From positions 1-41,214 of the forward strand of contig JAQUCE010000040.1 of NCBI GenBank assembly GCA_028686345.1: 41,214 nucleotides of DNA, in the 5' to 3' direction. Both the position numbers and the translations under genes were made by a program. Source of the stretch: Kiritimatiellia bacterium (lineage in GTDB: Bacteria > Verrucomicrobiota > Kiritimatiellia > RFP12 > UBA1067). Of this stretch, positions 8,361 through 17,172 are shown one piece after another. The first letter of the stretch is position 1. Each line of letters begins with the position of its first letter. The notes beneath the pieces are model-generated. The model was given only the letters and a program-made list of their open reading frames with translations. It did not search any database and was not told the origin of the DNA.

Positions 8361-10415
8361 ATGAGAAAAGCTGAATTGAGTTCATTGCTGGCGGGGTGTA
8401 TGTTTTGCGCCGGGGGTGTTGGGATGCATGTGCCGATGGTGCTGCCGGAGCTGAAAAATTTAGCATTCGGCGGATTGGTGCAAAGGGTGGAGAACGGAGC
8501 GCAAGAGAGTTTTGTGTTCAACGGCGCAGTCAGCGTCACGCCCCTGCCTCCACCTTCGTCATCATGGTTCAGCCGTATGCTGACGGCGGTTGGAGTGCGA
8601 CGACCGGTGAGGCCGGGTGCATTTCTGGCGGCGGTTGATGCGGAGAGCGGAGAGGTGCTGGCACGCGGCACCGCAATCAATACAGAGGCCTTTCAGGGAT
8701 CTGAGATTCGCTTTGTTTGTGATCAGGCATTTTATGTCGGAGCCTTTTCGGAGGGGCACCCCGATATCCAGGTATTTGTTATGGATGCGCTCTCGCTGAA
8801 GGATAGCAGGGGAGAGGAACGCCTTGTGAACGGGGATATGGAGGAGAGCGACACGCTACTTGAACCCTCTGGCTGGCAGCAGAGCGGAGCCAGCTTTGTG
8901 ACGCTCAACGGTGATTTTCGTACATTGAGTTCAGAGTTGAAGGAAAAGAATTTCCCAAGGGGTGATGCGTCGTTCAAGATACTTCATCGACCGCATACCG
9001 AGGAGCTATTTACAAAATCCATAGAGAGCGGCGATCCTTTGGCAGTTGCTGGCCGTGCTGCTAAGCGCAACGGGGTTGCCTTGTATGCCTGGCTTGATCC
9101 ATTTGATGATGGTCGGCGGGCATTGCCACCGGTGCAGGCCTGGAGTTCGAAGTTTCTGGAAGAGCATCCTGAGTATCGTGCGGTTGATCAGGAGGGGCGC
9201 ACTCGCTGGGGGCTGCTTTGTTTCGGATACCCCGAGGTTCGCAGATATAAGACAGATTTGGTGAAGGAGATGTTGAGTTATGAGGGGGTTGCCGGGGTTG
9301 CGCTCAAGACGCACTATCAGCACAACACAATTTGGGATGGTAACAGCCGTGATTTTTTGAAATACATGTACAATGATGTGGCACTGCGGGATTATCACAA
9401 ACGATGGGGTAAGCCCGCTGATGGTGTGTATGATACTTATAAATTACGCATGATTTACGGTGGTTATGTTATGACATGGCTGAGGGAGCTGCGTCCGGTT
9501 TTTGAAGCATCAGGAAAGCGGCTGTGTCTGTTCCAGGCACCATCCTCAATGTTAGATAAAATTTGCGGTGGCTGGATTGTGCCCCCTGAAAAGATTATTT
9601 CTGAAAAATTGTGTGATGACTTCCTAATTGAGCCGCGCATTCATGGTGATTCGTTTGATGTCTATAAAAAATCGGAGCGCATGCAGTCGTTGGTCTGCGA
9701 ATGCCGTCAGAATGATATTGATGTCGGTTTTGACTTCTGGCTTCCCGGTGCGTTTGGCCATCTCAAGGCGGACAAGGCCGTTCGAAGTGCATTTATAAAG
9801 GAGCAGCTATTGGCGTTTTCACGCGAGGCGTTTGACTTTATCGGCATTTACGAAGAGATGTGCCTGCTAAAGCCTGATTACTGGCCCGTCATCGGCGAAG
9901 CATCCAGGGTTATTCAGGCTGCGCCGCCGCGTGTGTTACCTGAGCCGGTTTTTGTTTCCCGCTTGGTACGGAATCTGATCTCTGTTGATAAAGGCGGGGA
10001 GGCCCGTTCAATTGGCATCGACGGCACTATAACAACGGCTACGGAGCTCATTGACGGAGAGGATACCAGTAATTCATCCGTTGTTTTTGAGAGATGGCCG
10101 GTCAGGATCGAGTTGGTGCCGGAGCATGTTGTGCGCGTCAACACAGTTTTCCTGAAGGGAGGACACCTTGGCTGGGAAAATCAGTGCGCGCCTGAGGATT
10201 TTAAAGTGGAGGGGCTTGTGGACGGCGCATGGCGGACTCTGGCCGAGATAAAAGACGCGGCGACCCGTAACAAGCATGACAATACGATACCGCTGCGATG
10301 TTGTTTTGAAACGGTCGACCTGACGAAACTGCGTGTTACAGTGACACGCGGCTCCGATTCGGGAAAACGATACCTGGTGCTGCGAGAAATCGAGGCGTTT
10401 TTGGAAGAGAAGTAG
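8361..10415 (+). CDS. putative glycoside hydrolase (GHL10/TIM-barrel-like) with C-terminal discoidin-like domain
   Basis: The start at 8361 (MRKAELSSLLAGC) is chosen because the frame upstream is repeat-derived and the protein then begins with a signal-like hydrophobic segment; LLAGC could be a short lipobox. The product is 684 residues. Residues about 200-510 look like a hydrolase barrel of the family-10-like group: LYAWLDPFDDG, WSSKFLEEHPEYRAVDQEGR, a CFGYPEVRRYKTDLVKEML helix and a VGFDFWLPGA strand. Residues about 530-684 resemble an F5/8 type C (discoidin) sugar-binding domain (ATELIDGEDTSNSS ... LREIEAFLEEK). It probably acts on an extracellular or periplasmic polysaccharide; substrate and catalytic residues are not assigned. 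The stop is TAG. Confidence 0.65.
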   Translation: MRKAELSSLLAGCMFCAGGVGMHVPMVLPELKNLAFGGLVQRVENGAQESFVFNGAVSVTPLPPPSSSWFSRMLTAVGVRRPVRPGAFLAAVDAESGEVLARGTAINTEAFQGSEIRFVCDQAFYVGAFSEGHPDIQVFVMDALSLKDSRGEERLVNGDMEESDTLLEPSGWQQSGASFVTLNGDFRTLSSELKEKNFPRGDASFKILHRPHTEELFTKSIESGDPLAVAGRAAKRNGVALYAWLDPFDDGRRALPPVQAWSSKFLEEHPEYRAVDQEGRTRWGLLCFGYPEVRRYKTDLVKEMLSYEGVAGVALKTHYQHNTIWDGNSRDFLKYMYNDVALRDYHKRWGKPADGVYDTYKLRMIYGGYVMTWLRELRPVFEASGKRLCLFQAPSSMLDKICGGWIVPPEKIISEKLCDDFLIEPRIHGDSFDVYKKSERMQSLVCECRQNDIDVGFDFWLPGAFGHLKADKAVRSAFIKEQLLAFSREAFDFIGIYEEMCLLKPDYWPVIGEASRVIQAAPPRVLPEPVFVSRLVRNLISVDKGGEARSIGIDGTITTATELIDGEDTSNSSVVFERWPVRIELVPEHVVRVNTVFLKGGHLGWENQCAPEDFKVEGLVDGAWRTLAEIKDAATRNKHDNTIPLRCCFETVDLTKLRVTVTRGSDSGKRYLVLREIEAFLEEK

Positions 10416-10846
10416 GGATGTCTTGTGAAAACTGATTTTGATGGAGACTCCTTAATTATCAAAAACGGTTTGTTTATTCTCACTTATATTGTAAAGTTTG
10501 AAAAAGGCTTTGGCTGACGATAGTGGGCGACCCGCCTTCCAGCGTTCGGCGTGGCATACGAGAACGGATTACGATTAATGATTCCGCCCTTAAAAATCGT
10601 CGACCATCATCGTCGCACAGCATCGTCAACCCGGGCAAAGCTGAACTTCAGTAGCTCCCGATTGCATCGGGCCTGTCCGATTGGAAATCGGACCTACGTT
10701 GCTCCCGCGCCAATGGTGCGACCTCTTCACTTTAGAACTTTAGAACTTTAGAACTTCTCGCCATTCCGCGCTTGCGCGGACTTAGCCCCTATGCGACTGG
10801 TAAGGCAGTCATCGGATGTGTTTGTCTCAATATACTCAAAATGAAA
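10416..10846. other. non-coding spacer with hairpins and repeats
   Basis: No gene is supported in this spacer. It contains a degraded copy of the REP-like palindrome (left part near 10515, right part 10595-10631). Two perfect hairpins follow: CCCGAT-tgc-ATCGGG at 10657-10671 and GTCCGATT-gga-AATCGGAC at 10675-10693. There is also a 9-base tandem repeat (TTTAGAACT, about three copies) at 10731-10756 and a small CCGCGC/GCGCGG hairpin near 10766. Confidence 0.6.
10595..10631. repeat. REP-like 37-bp element, copy 2
   Basis: This is the same 37-base segment as at 8243-8279, with the core CATCGTCGCACAGCATCGTC. A weaker version of the left palindrome arm (GCTGACGATAGTGGGCGAC) is visible about 80 bases upstream. 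Confidence 0.65.
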
Positions 10847-10923
10847 ATACAATGATATTAGATTTCTTTTTTAATTGTATTATGTAAATAGGCAACGTGT
10901 TACAGTAACTCTATGAATGAGGT
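10847..10923. promoter_or_regulatory. 34-bp inverted-repeat element, copy 3, plus conserved downstream block
   Basis: The arms ATACAATGATA (10847-10857) and TTTAATTGTAT (10870-10880) keep the 34-bp geometry of copies 1 and 2 with a few changes. The following 43 bases match 3444-3486 at 35 positions. The block ends 7 bases before the start codon of the propeller protein gene, so it must contain the promoter or leader of that gene. Confidence 0.65.
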
Positions 10924-10930
10924 AATAATT

Positions 10931-13201
10931 ATGAATAAAAGAAACTGGAGTGAACAGATGATGAAACAAGTGTTTTTTTTGTGTGGTCGAATGAGTTTAG
11001 TTTGCATCGCTTTTTGCGCGTTGACCTCCTGGGCGGTTGATCCGGCGGTTAAATAGCTTAACAGCAAGTTGGAGCTCATGTGGGACATGAGCCAGATTGC
11101 CGAATTGAGCAATGCGCGCTTGACCCTGCATCCACCCAAACTGCGTGAGGTTGCGATTGTACACGATAAACCATGGGAGGGCAGCGTCTGCTGCTATCAC
11201 ACTGTATTTCAGGATGGCAATCTCTATCGCATGTACTATCGGGGCGCGAACTGGGGCGGGACAACACACGCTGAGGTGACCTGCTACGCGGAGAGCGACG
11301 ATGGAATCGTGTGGCGTAAGCCGGAACTGGGCCTGATCGCATTCAACGGCTCGACCTCCAATAACATCGTGTGGGAGGGGCTCGGCAGCCACAACTTTGC
11401 GCCTTTTCTTGATACCAACCCAGCCTGTCCTCCTGAGCAGAAGTACAAGGCGCTGGGCGGTGACGACAAGGGGCTGATCGCTTTCGTCTCTCCAGACGGT
11501 CTGCACTGGAGCAAGCTACATCCCACGCCGGTTATCACCGAAGGTGTGTTCGATTCGCAGAACCTGGCGTTCTGGGATGCAGAGCGGGCTCTGTATGTTG
11601 ATTATCATCGCCACTTTGCCAACGGCGTACGGGCCATTATGACCTGCACCTCGACCGATTTCATTAACTGGACAGTGCCACAGTGGCTGACCTATGAAGC
11701 CGGGACCAAGGTCGAGCATTTATACACCAACGCGATTCAACCCTATCCACGGGCCCCGCAGATCTATATCGGGTTCCCGAAGCGGTTCATTCCGAGTAGA
11801 ACCACGCCTTACGACAGGAGCGGTGGCGGCGACCTGCCGGGGCTCTCCGACGGAGTTTTCATGAGCAGTCGCGATGGGCTGCTCTTCAGGCGATGGGAGG
11901 AGGCGTTCCACCGCCCTGGCCTTCAGCATGAACGCTGGATAAACCGCAACAACATGATCGCCTGGGGGGTGGTCGAAACCGCGCCGGAGTTCCCGGGTGC
12001 TCCGCGCGAGCTGTCGCTTTACTCAACCGAGAATTACTACGCAACCACGCCTAACCGGCTGCGCAGGATGACGATGCGGCTGGATGGCTTTGTCTCTGTG
12101 CAAGCTGATATGGCGAGCGGAACGGTCACGACGCGGCAGCTGACGTTCACTGCTCCTGTTAATCCACTACCTTGTTACGAAGAGCTGTGCAGCGTATCGC
12201 CCGTCACAACGAATCTGCTGTTCGGTACGCGGGCACTCAGGGTCAATGCCCCCTCTGTGTTTACCTTGCCCGGAACCTCCAATCTCGGAGCAAGGGTCAC
12301 ATTTGCGGTTGCGTACAGCGCTATGCCAGCTGGCCATCGCCGCCTGTTCTCTGCTTATGCAGGCGGACCTAATACCCCAGGCACACGAAAGGTGATCTTT
12401 GACCTGATGGCAGGGGCTGCTTTTGCGGATGGCACGGCAATGCGTTTCTGGTACGATGGCTCAACAGTCAATGTCCCCGCCTCTGCGGTGCCCGGCTGGA
12501 ATACGGCTAGCCTGGGCCGCATGCACGTTGCAGCCACCTATGATGACGGCGTGATCATCGTGTACGTGAACGGCGTAGAGTGTGGACGCGGAGGAGCGCC
12601 GGGAGCGGGTGCGTTGCGGCCAGCGCTGGGCGACCTGCGGTTCGGCGAGGACTATCCGCCGGCTTCCACGGTAAACGAGCCTTTTCTCGGTTTGGCTGAC
12701 GACATCACGCTGATCGGGCGCGTCCTGAGTGCGGCGGAGATTGCCACTGCCGCTCAGCAGGGCATGAGCAAGGTTATCACGGCAGCTGCCGACATTGGTG
12801 TCTTCTTCGACATGGAGGGCGATACCGGGCGGGTTCTGAGCAACAAGTTGACCTCCGGCGTGGCTACAGCTGCTTTGCCCGGCGAGATGGAGTGGGGCGA
12901 TGCCATGCTGCTGCTCAACGCCTCAACCTCGGCTGCGGGGAGCATCCGCTGTGAAATCCGTGATGAAGCTGGCGTGGCGATTCCCGGTTACACGCTGGCG
13001 GCATGCAAGCCGCTTTATGGCGATGACATTGAACTGCCGGTGGTCTGGGCGGAAGGGGCTGAACTCAAGGCATTGGCCGGCAGGACCATTACTCTGCACT
13101 TTGAGCTCAAGGATGCCGACCTCTTCGCGTACCGCTTCGGTCAGCCGCGTACGCAAAAGGCGGCAAGCAAGCAATTTATAGTGACGATCACAAAGCAATA
13201 A
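10931..13201 (+). CDS. secreted five-bladed beta-propeller (GH32/GH43-like) protein with inserted LamG domain; in-frame TAG after the signal peptide
   Basis: From the ATG at 10931 (alternative 10958, which has GGAG seven bases upstream) the frame encodes a signal peptide (MSLVCIAFCALTSWAVDPAVK). It then meets TAG at 11054-11056 and continues open to 13201. The mature part begins LNSKLELMWDMSQIAEL and aligns with the start of the paralog at 15519-16979. Residues to about 410 show propeller signatures such as YRMYYRGANW, EVTCYAESDDGIVWRKPELG and FDSQNLAFWD. A LamG module follows (about 435-600; HVAATYDDGVIIVYVNGVE), then a C-terminal beta domain (MLLLNASTSAAGSIRCEIRDEAG ... LHFELKDADLFAYRFG). 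The paralog has the same ends but no LamG. Without readthrough or suppression the enzyme would not be exported. The function is probably glycan hydrolysis; the substrate is unknown. Confidence 0.72.
11054..11056 (+). other. in-frame amber codon between signal peptide and mature domain
   Basis: TAG sits at codon 42 from the ATG at 10931, immediately after a predicted signal peptide and before sequence homologous to the paralog's mature N-terminus. The frame is otherwise continuous on both sides. The paralog has TAG at the equivalent place (15597-15599). Confidence 0.85.
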
Positions 13202-13213
13202 GGAGGTAGAGTA

Positions 13214-15350
13214 ATGAACAGAAAGACAACATTCATATTAGCGCTGTTTTGCGCTGCATCCGCTTCAGCACTGCAGGTTTTGTACACAGCTGAAGGCGAT
13301 GGTTCTGTTGCGACGGACCGGTTGACCGCTGACGGGGCTCAGAACGGCGCGTTCACGCGCACCTACTCAGACAACACCAAAAGTGCCACAACCAATGTCT
13401 TCGTGAGCGACGCGTATTCGGTATCCGGATTATCTGCGTTCAAGTTCACGATCACGCCGACCTATCTTAACACCATCGACATACCCGACTCGTCCACTCT
13501 GGGGGTCGGAGTTCACGCTGGCGGCGTTCGTCCGTCCGGACACTGCTCCGGGGTTGCGGCGGATGTTCAGCACCTTCAACGGAACGGGAGGCACGGCCAA
13601 TCAACTTATTCTTGACTATGGCTCTAAAGTCTCAGGCCTTCGACTGATTGTGAATGGTGCCATCATTATGGCATCGCCTGCTGTAAGCGTTCCCGCGAAC
13701 ACCTACACCCATCTGGCGGCAACGTACAGTAACGGGAGCGTGAGACTGTATGTGAACGGCAACGAGGTTCGTAGTGCCACGGCTGGCTCGGGAGTTCCGG
13801 TTATAGATAACAACGATGGACGGCGTATCCAGGTGGGCGAAGACTGGCTCTATGGGGCTGGCGCAGGGGACCAGACCTTCGGCTACATTGATGACATACT
13901 GATCTACGACCGCGCCATGTCCTCGAACGAGGTCGCTTTTCTGGCCTCCGTGGGCGCCGGGGAGTTTTTCTCGACGCAGGACGGCATTCTGTACACGGTC
14001 GAAGGCGACACGGACAAAGCTACGGATAGCCTTGCTGAGTCCATCGCGTCGTACGGCGTGTTCTCCGGATCCGGGGTGATGGTCAGCTCCGACATGCCGA
14101 AGTTCGGATCACAGTCACTTTACTTCACCTCAAGCGGCGACATCGAGTTGAAGGACTCCAAATGTCTCGGCGACAAGTTCACGCTGGCCGCCTGCTTTAA
14201 CACCCCGTCGAACAGCTTCCAGCGGCTTTGGGCCAGTTACTTGAACGGAGGGGTGGCCTCCGATGAGCTGGTGATCGATATCGATCCGAAAAAAAGGTAT
14301 GGTTGGAGCTGTAGATTCCTCCACAGTGACCAGGCGGTCATGTTCGCCAATGACATCTCCACTGGTGTCTACCACCATGTGGCGGCGACCTACGACAACG
14401 GCGTGGTGAGGCTCTATCTGGACGGCGAGCAGGTCAGCCGCGGCACGAGCGGAACCGGCGCCGTCAAGCTGGCCCGGAACCTGCTCGTTGGTGAAGACCA
14501 TGGCAATGGTGGCAACGAACAACTGTACGGGCATGTTGACGATCTTCTGTTTTACACAAACGCATTGTCGCTGGCCGCCATACGGCAGGTCGCCTACAGC
14601 GGCGCGGATGCCTACTTCGCGGGCACCCTGTCCCGCCCGGGTATTCTGTATTCGGCCGAAGGTGACTCCTCGGGGGCATCGGACCTGCTGACCAGCGACG
14701 GGGCTCAGGACGGTGTGTTCACCAGCGCCGGCGTGACTGTCAGCGCAGGCAACCCGAAGTTCGGCCGCCGTGCGTTCTCCTTCGTCAATACTCTCGGCAA
14801 CGAGGTTCATGACGTGATCCGCCTCTCCGGCACGAAAGCCATCGGAGAGCGGTTTACGCTCGCGGCCTATGTTGACACGACAGCACTGACGAGTCATCAG
14901 CGTCTGTTCAGCAGCTACACGGGGAGCGGAGCCGTTAACGCCGCGCAGGTGCTATTCGACTTCGATCCTGACAGTATCGGCAATCCAGCTATGCGGTTTT
15001 ACTGTAATGCTGCGGTGACCACGGCCAGCACCTCCTTTAACGACGGCGCCTATCACCATCTAGCTGCGACCTATGACAACGGCGAGGTCCGGCTTTACCT
15101 GGACGGCGCGCAAGTCGGCATTGGCACGAACGGAACCGGTGCCGTGACAATGGCTCAAGAACTGCAGATAGGCGAGGATGTAGGCACGTTTGGAGCTGAC
15201 GAACAACTGGTCGGCGATGTGGACGACATCGTAGTTCTGTTCGAGGTGCTGAGCCCCGGCGAGATCAACACCCTCATGACGGTTGGCGCACGTGAATTCT
15301 TTGGATTGCCTGCTTTGGTGCAGCAAGGGACAATCATCCTTATCCATTAG
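13214..15350 (+). CDS. secreted triple-LamG (concanavalin-like) protein, one frameshift
   Basis: The gene starts 12 bases after the previous stop, with a strong AGGAGG site. A signal peptide (MNRKTTFILALFCAASASA) leads into three LamG units of about 215 residues, each opening ILYxxEGD and containing HxAATYxNGxVRLYxxGxxV. The frame breaks at the G5 run 13501-13505. Removing one G yields LGSEFTLAAFVRPDTAPGLRR, which continues into the frame that ends at 15350; the restored protein has 711 residues. The protein ends QGTIILIH, matching the tails at 8033 and 18591. LamG modules typically bind carbohydrate or protein ligands at the cell surface. It is probably co-transcribed with the preceding propeller gene, whose own LamG resembles these units. 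Confidence 0.8.
13501..13505 (+). other. frameshift site: one extra G in a G5 run
   Basis: The initial frame leaves LamG sequence exactly here and stops at 13615. Deleting a single G restores the family pattern and joins the long downstream frame. The total gene length (2,137) is one more than a multiple of three. Confidence 0.85.
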
Positions 15351-15393
15351 CACTCAGCCGAGAAAAAGATTCCTGGAGCAGCCTAAAGGCTGG

Positions 15394-15425
15394 ACAACAA
15401 ACCTTATGTAGCAGCCGTTTGTTGT
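15394..15425. repeat. inverted repeat ACAACAAAC / GTTTGTTGT after the LamG gene
   Basis: Nine-base perfect arms lie at 15394-15402 and 15417-15425, flanked by smaller hairpins (CAGCC/GGCTG and ACGCT/AGCGT). It lies 44 bases after the LamG stop codon and could be a weak transcription end, although it lacks a T-run. Confidence 0.4.
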
Positions 15426-15518
15426 TCACGCTTCAGCGTGCTCTTGTTCTCTGGCCAGTTATTGGGAAGTTACGAAGAAACACGAAAACGAATGATAATA
15501 GGACAGAGGAATATTCGA

Positions 15519-16979
15519 ATGAAAGAGATCTTGGATAAGGGCATATTGCTGGTATTGGCGATCACATCTGTTGCGGCTGCGGGAATGGCTCAGGATTAGA
15601 GAGCGAAAGAACCGATTGAGATCGGCTCACGGCTTGAGCTGATGGTGGATGACTACCTGATCGAACAGCTGGAAGGCACCCGATTTCAGCTGCATACCCC
15701 GCAGCAGATGCCCTTGGCTGCTCATCCACTGCCAAAAGGGAACTACGCGACCGTCATAAAAGATAGCGATAAATACCGTGTCTACTACCGCTCGAATGAC
15801 CCCAGTTATAAGGGGAGTATGCGGGATGGAAATCCAGGCGAAATCACTTGTTACGCTGAAAGTGCTGATGGGATCCAGTGGCAGAAGCCGAACCTCGGTT
15901 TGTTCGAGATCAACGGGTCGCACTCCAACAATGTCACTTTGCATGAGTCACCCTTTTGTCATAATTTCTCGCCGTTCCTAGACGTGCGACCTGAGAAGCA
16001 CAGAGGCAAGCGCTTCAAGGCTTTGGCTGGGGCGCATCCCAGCCAGCATTTTCCCTCTGGCGGGCTGTGTGCTTTCGAGTCGGATGACGGCCTCCGTTGG
16101 TCGAAGATGCAGGATAAGCCAGTACTCAGAGTAGAGGATTTCGCGTTTGACTCTCAAAATGTCGCGTTCTGGTCGCAAGCGGAGGGGTGTTACGTCTGTT
16201 ATTTCAGAACATGGACCCCGCCGCCCGCTCGGCTGCGAACCATCAGCCGGACAATTTCGCCGGACTTCCTGCACTGGAGTACGCCGGTGGCGACCAATCC
16301 TAATTTTCCCGGGGAGCATTTGTATACGAGCCAGACGCATCCCTATTTTCGTGCGCCGCATATCTACATCGCATTGCCAACCAGATATACGGCAGGCAGG
16401 GTTGCCGGGCAAAAGACAGACGGTATGTTGGGTTCTACCGATATTCTGTTCATGACCTCACGTGCTGGCACAACGACCTTTGACCGCCGCTTTACTGAAG
16501 CCTATATCCGTCCGGGGCTCGACCCTGAACGCTGGGCGAGCCGGGCAAATTATGCGGCACTTAACGTTGTGCCAACCAGCCCGACGGAGATGTCGATCTA
16601 TCACGCTGTGAGCCAGCACCGCTACGTGCTTCGAACTGACGGGTTTGTCTCGGTCCGTGCGGATATGGCGGGTGGGACACTCACGATGAAACCATTGATA
16701 TTTTCTGCACAAGGGTCGGCAACAGCGACAATGCTGCTGCTTAACGTTTCAACCTCGGCTGCGGGGTATATCCGCTGCAAGATTCGTGACGAGGCAGGTC
16801 ACGCACTGCCAGGGTACACCTTGGCGGAGTGCCCGCCGCTTTACGGTGACGGAATTGAGCTGCCCATGGCCTGGAAGAGCGGCGCGGATGTAAAGGCTTT
16901 GGCTGGTAAACCGGTGACCCTCCATTTTGAATTGAAGGATGCTGATTTGTATGCCTTCCGTTTTGGGATTAAGCAGTAG
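15519..16979 (+). CDS. secreted five-bladed beta-propeller (GH32/GH43-like) protein; in-frame TAG after the signal peptide
   Basis: From the ATG at 15519 the frame encodes MKEILDKGILLVLAITSVAAAGMAQD, a signal peptide. It then meets TAG at 15597-15599 and runs open to a terminal TAG at 16977-16979. The mature region (IEIGSRLELMVDDYLIEQL) and propeller motifs (YRVYYRSND, EITCYAESADGIQWQKPNLG, HNFSPFLDVRPE, FDSQNVAFW) align with the gene at 10931-13201. So does the C-terminal domain (TATMLLLNVSTSAAGYIRC ... LHFELKDADLYAFRFG). It lacks the LamG insertion. Proteins of this type in planctomycete-like bacteria are usually called GH32/GH43-superfamily glycosidases; activity here is unproven. The repeated TAG at the same boundary makes simple random decay less likely. 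Confidence 0.72.
15597..15599 (+). other. in-frame amber codon between signal peptide and mature domain (paralog)
   Basis: TAG is codon 27 of the frame that begins at 15519. It follows the AAAGMAQD end of the signal peptide and precedes RAKEPIEIGSRLELM. The frame is open on both sides, and an ATG at 15642 is the next in-frame start, which would give a leaderless protein. Confidence 0.85.
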
Positions 16980-17172
16980 CGGTTCAAGATGGTCGCAATG
17001 GTTACAGCAGAAATATTTGTAAAGTTTATCTGTGGATACAGGTAGCAATATAATGAAACACAGGGATCAAGGGGTGTTTGCCGCGCTCTCGCCGGTCTGA
17101 AGTTACCGGGCGAAGCAAGGTTACCCTTGACTAGAATTGTTGATCAACAATCAGTAAAAAAGGAGCATAGCG
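16980..17172. promoter_or_regulatory. leader of the jelly-roll gene: perfect 16-bp palindrome and operator half-site
   Basis: ATTGTTGATCAACAAT at 17136-17151 is a perfect palindrome, 21 bases upstream of the next start codon. That is a typical place for a dimeric regulator site. ATATAATGAAA at 17048-17058 resembles the left arm of the 34-bp inverted-repeat element, but no right arm follows. A good ribosome-binding site (AAGGAG) is at about 17159-17164. Confidence 0.5.

Noticed and set aside
5487..13505. Phase-variable poly-G switches
   Set aside because: Both runs are only five bases long, shorter than typical contingency runs, and G6 occurs in intact coding sequence (for example near 5577); kept only as frameshift sites.
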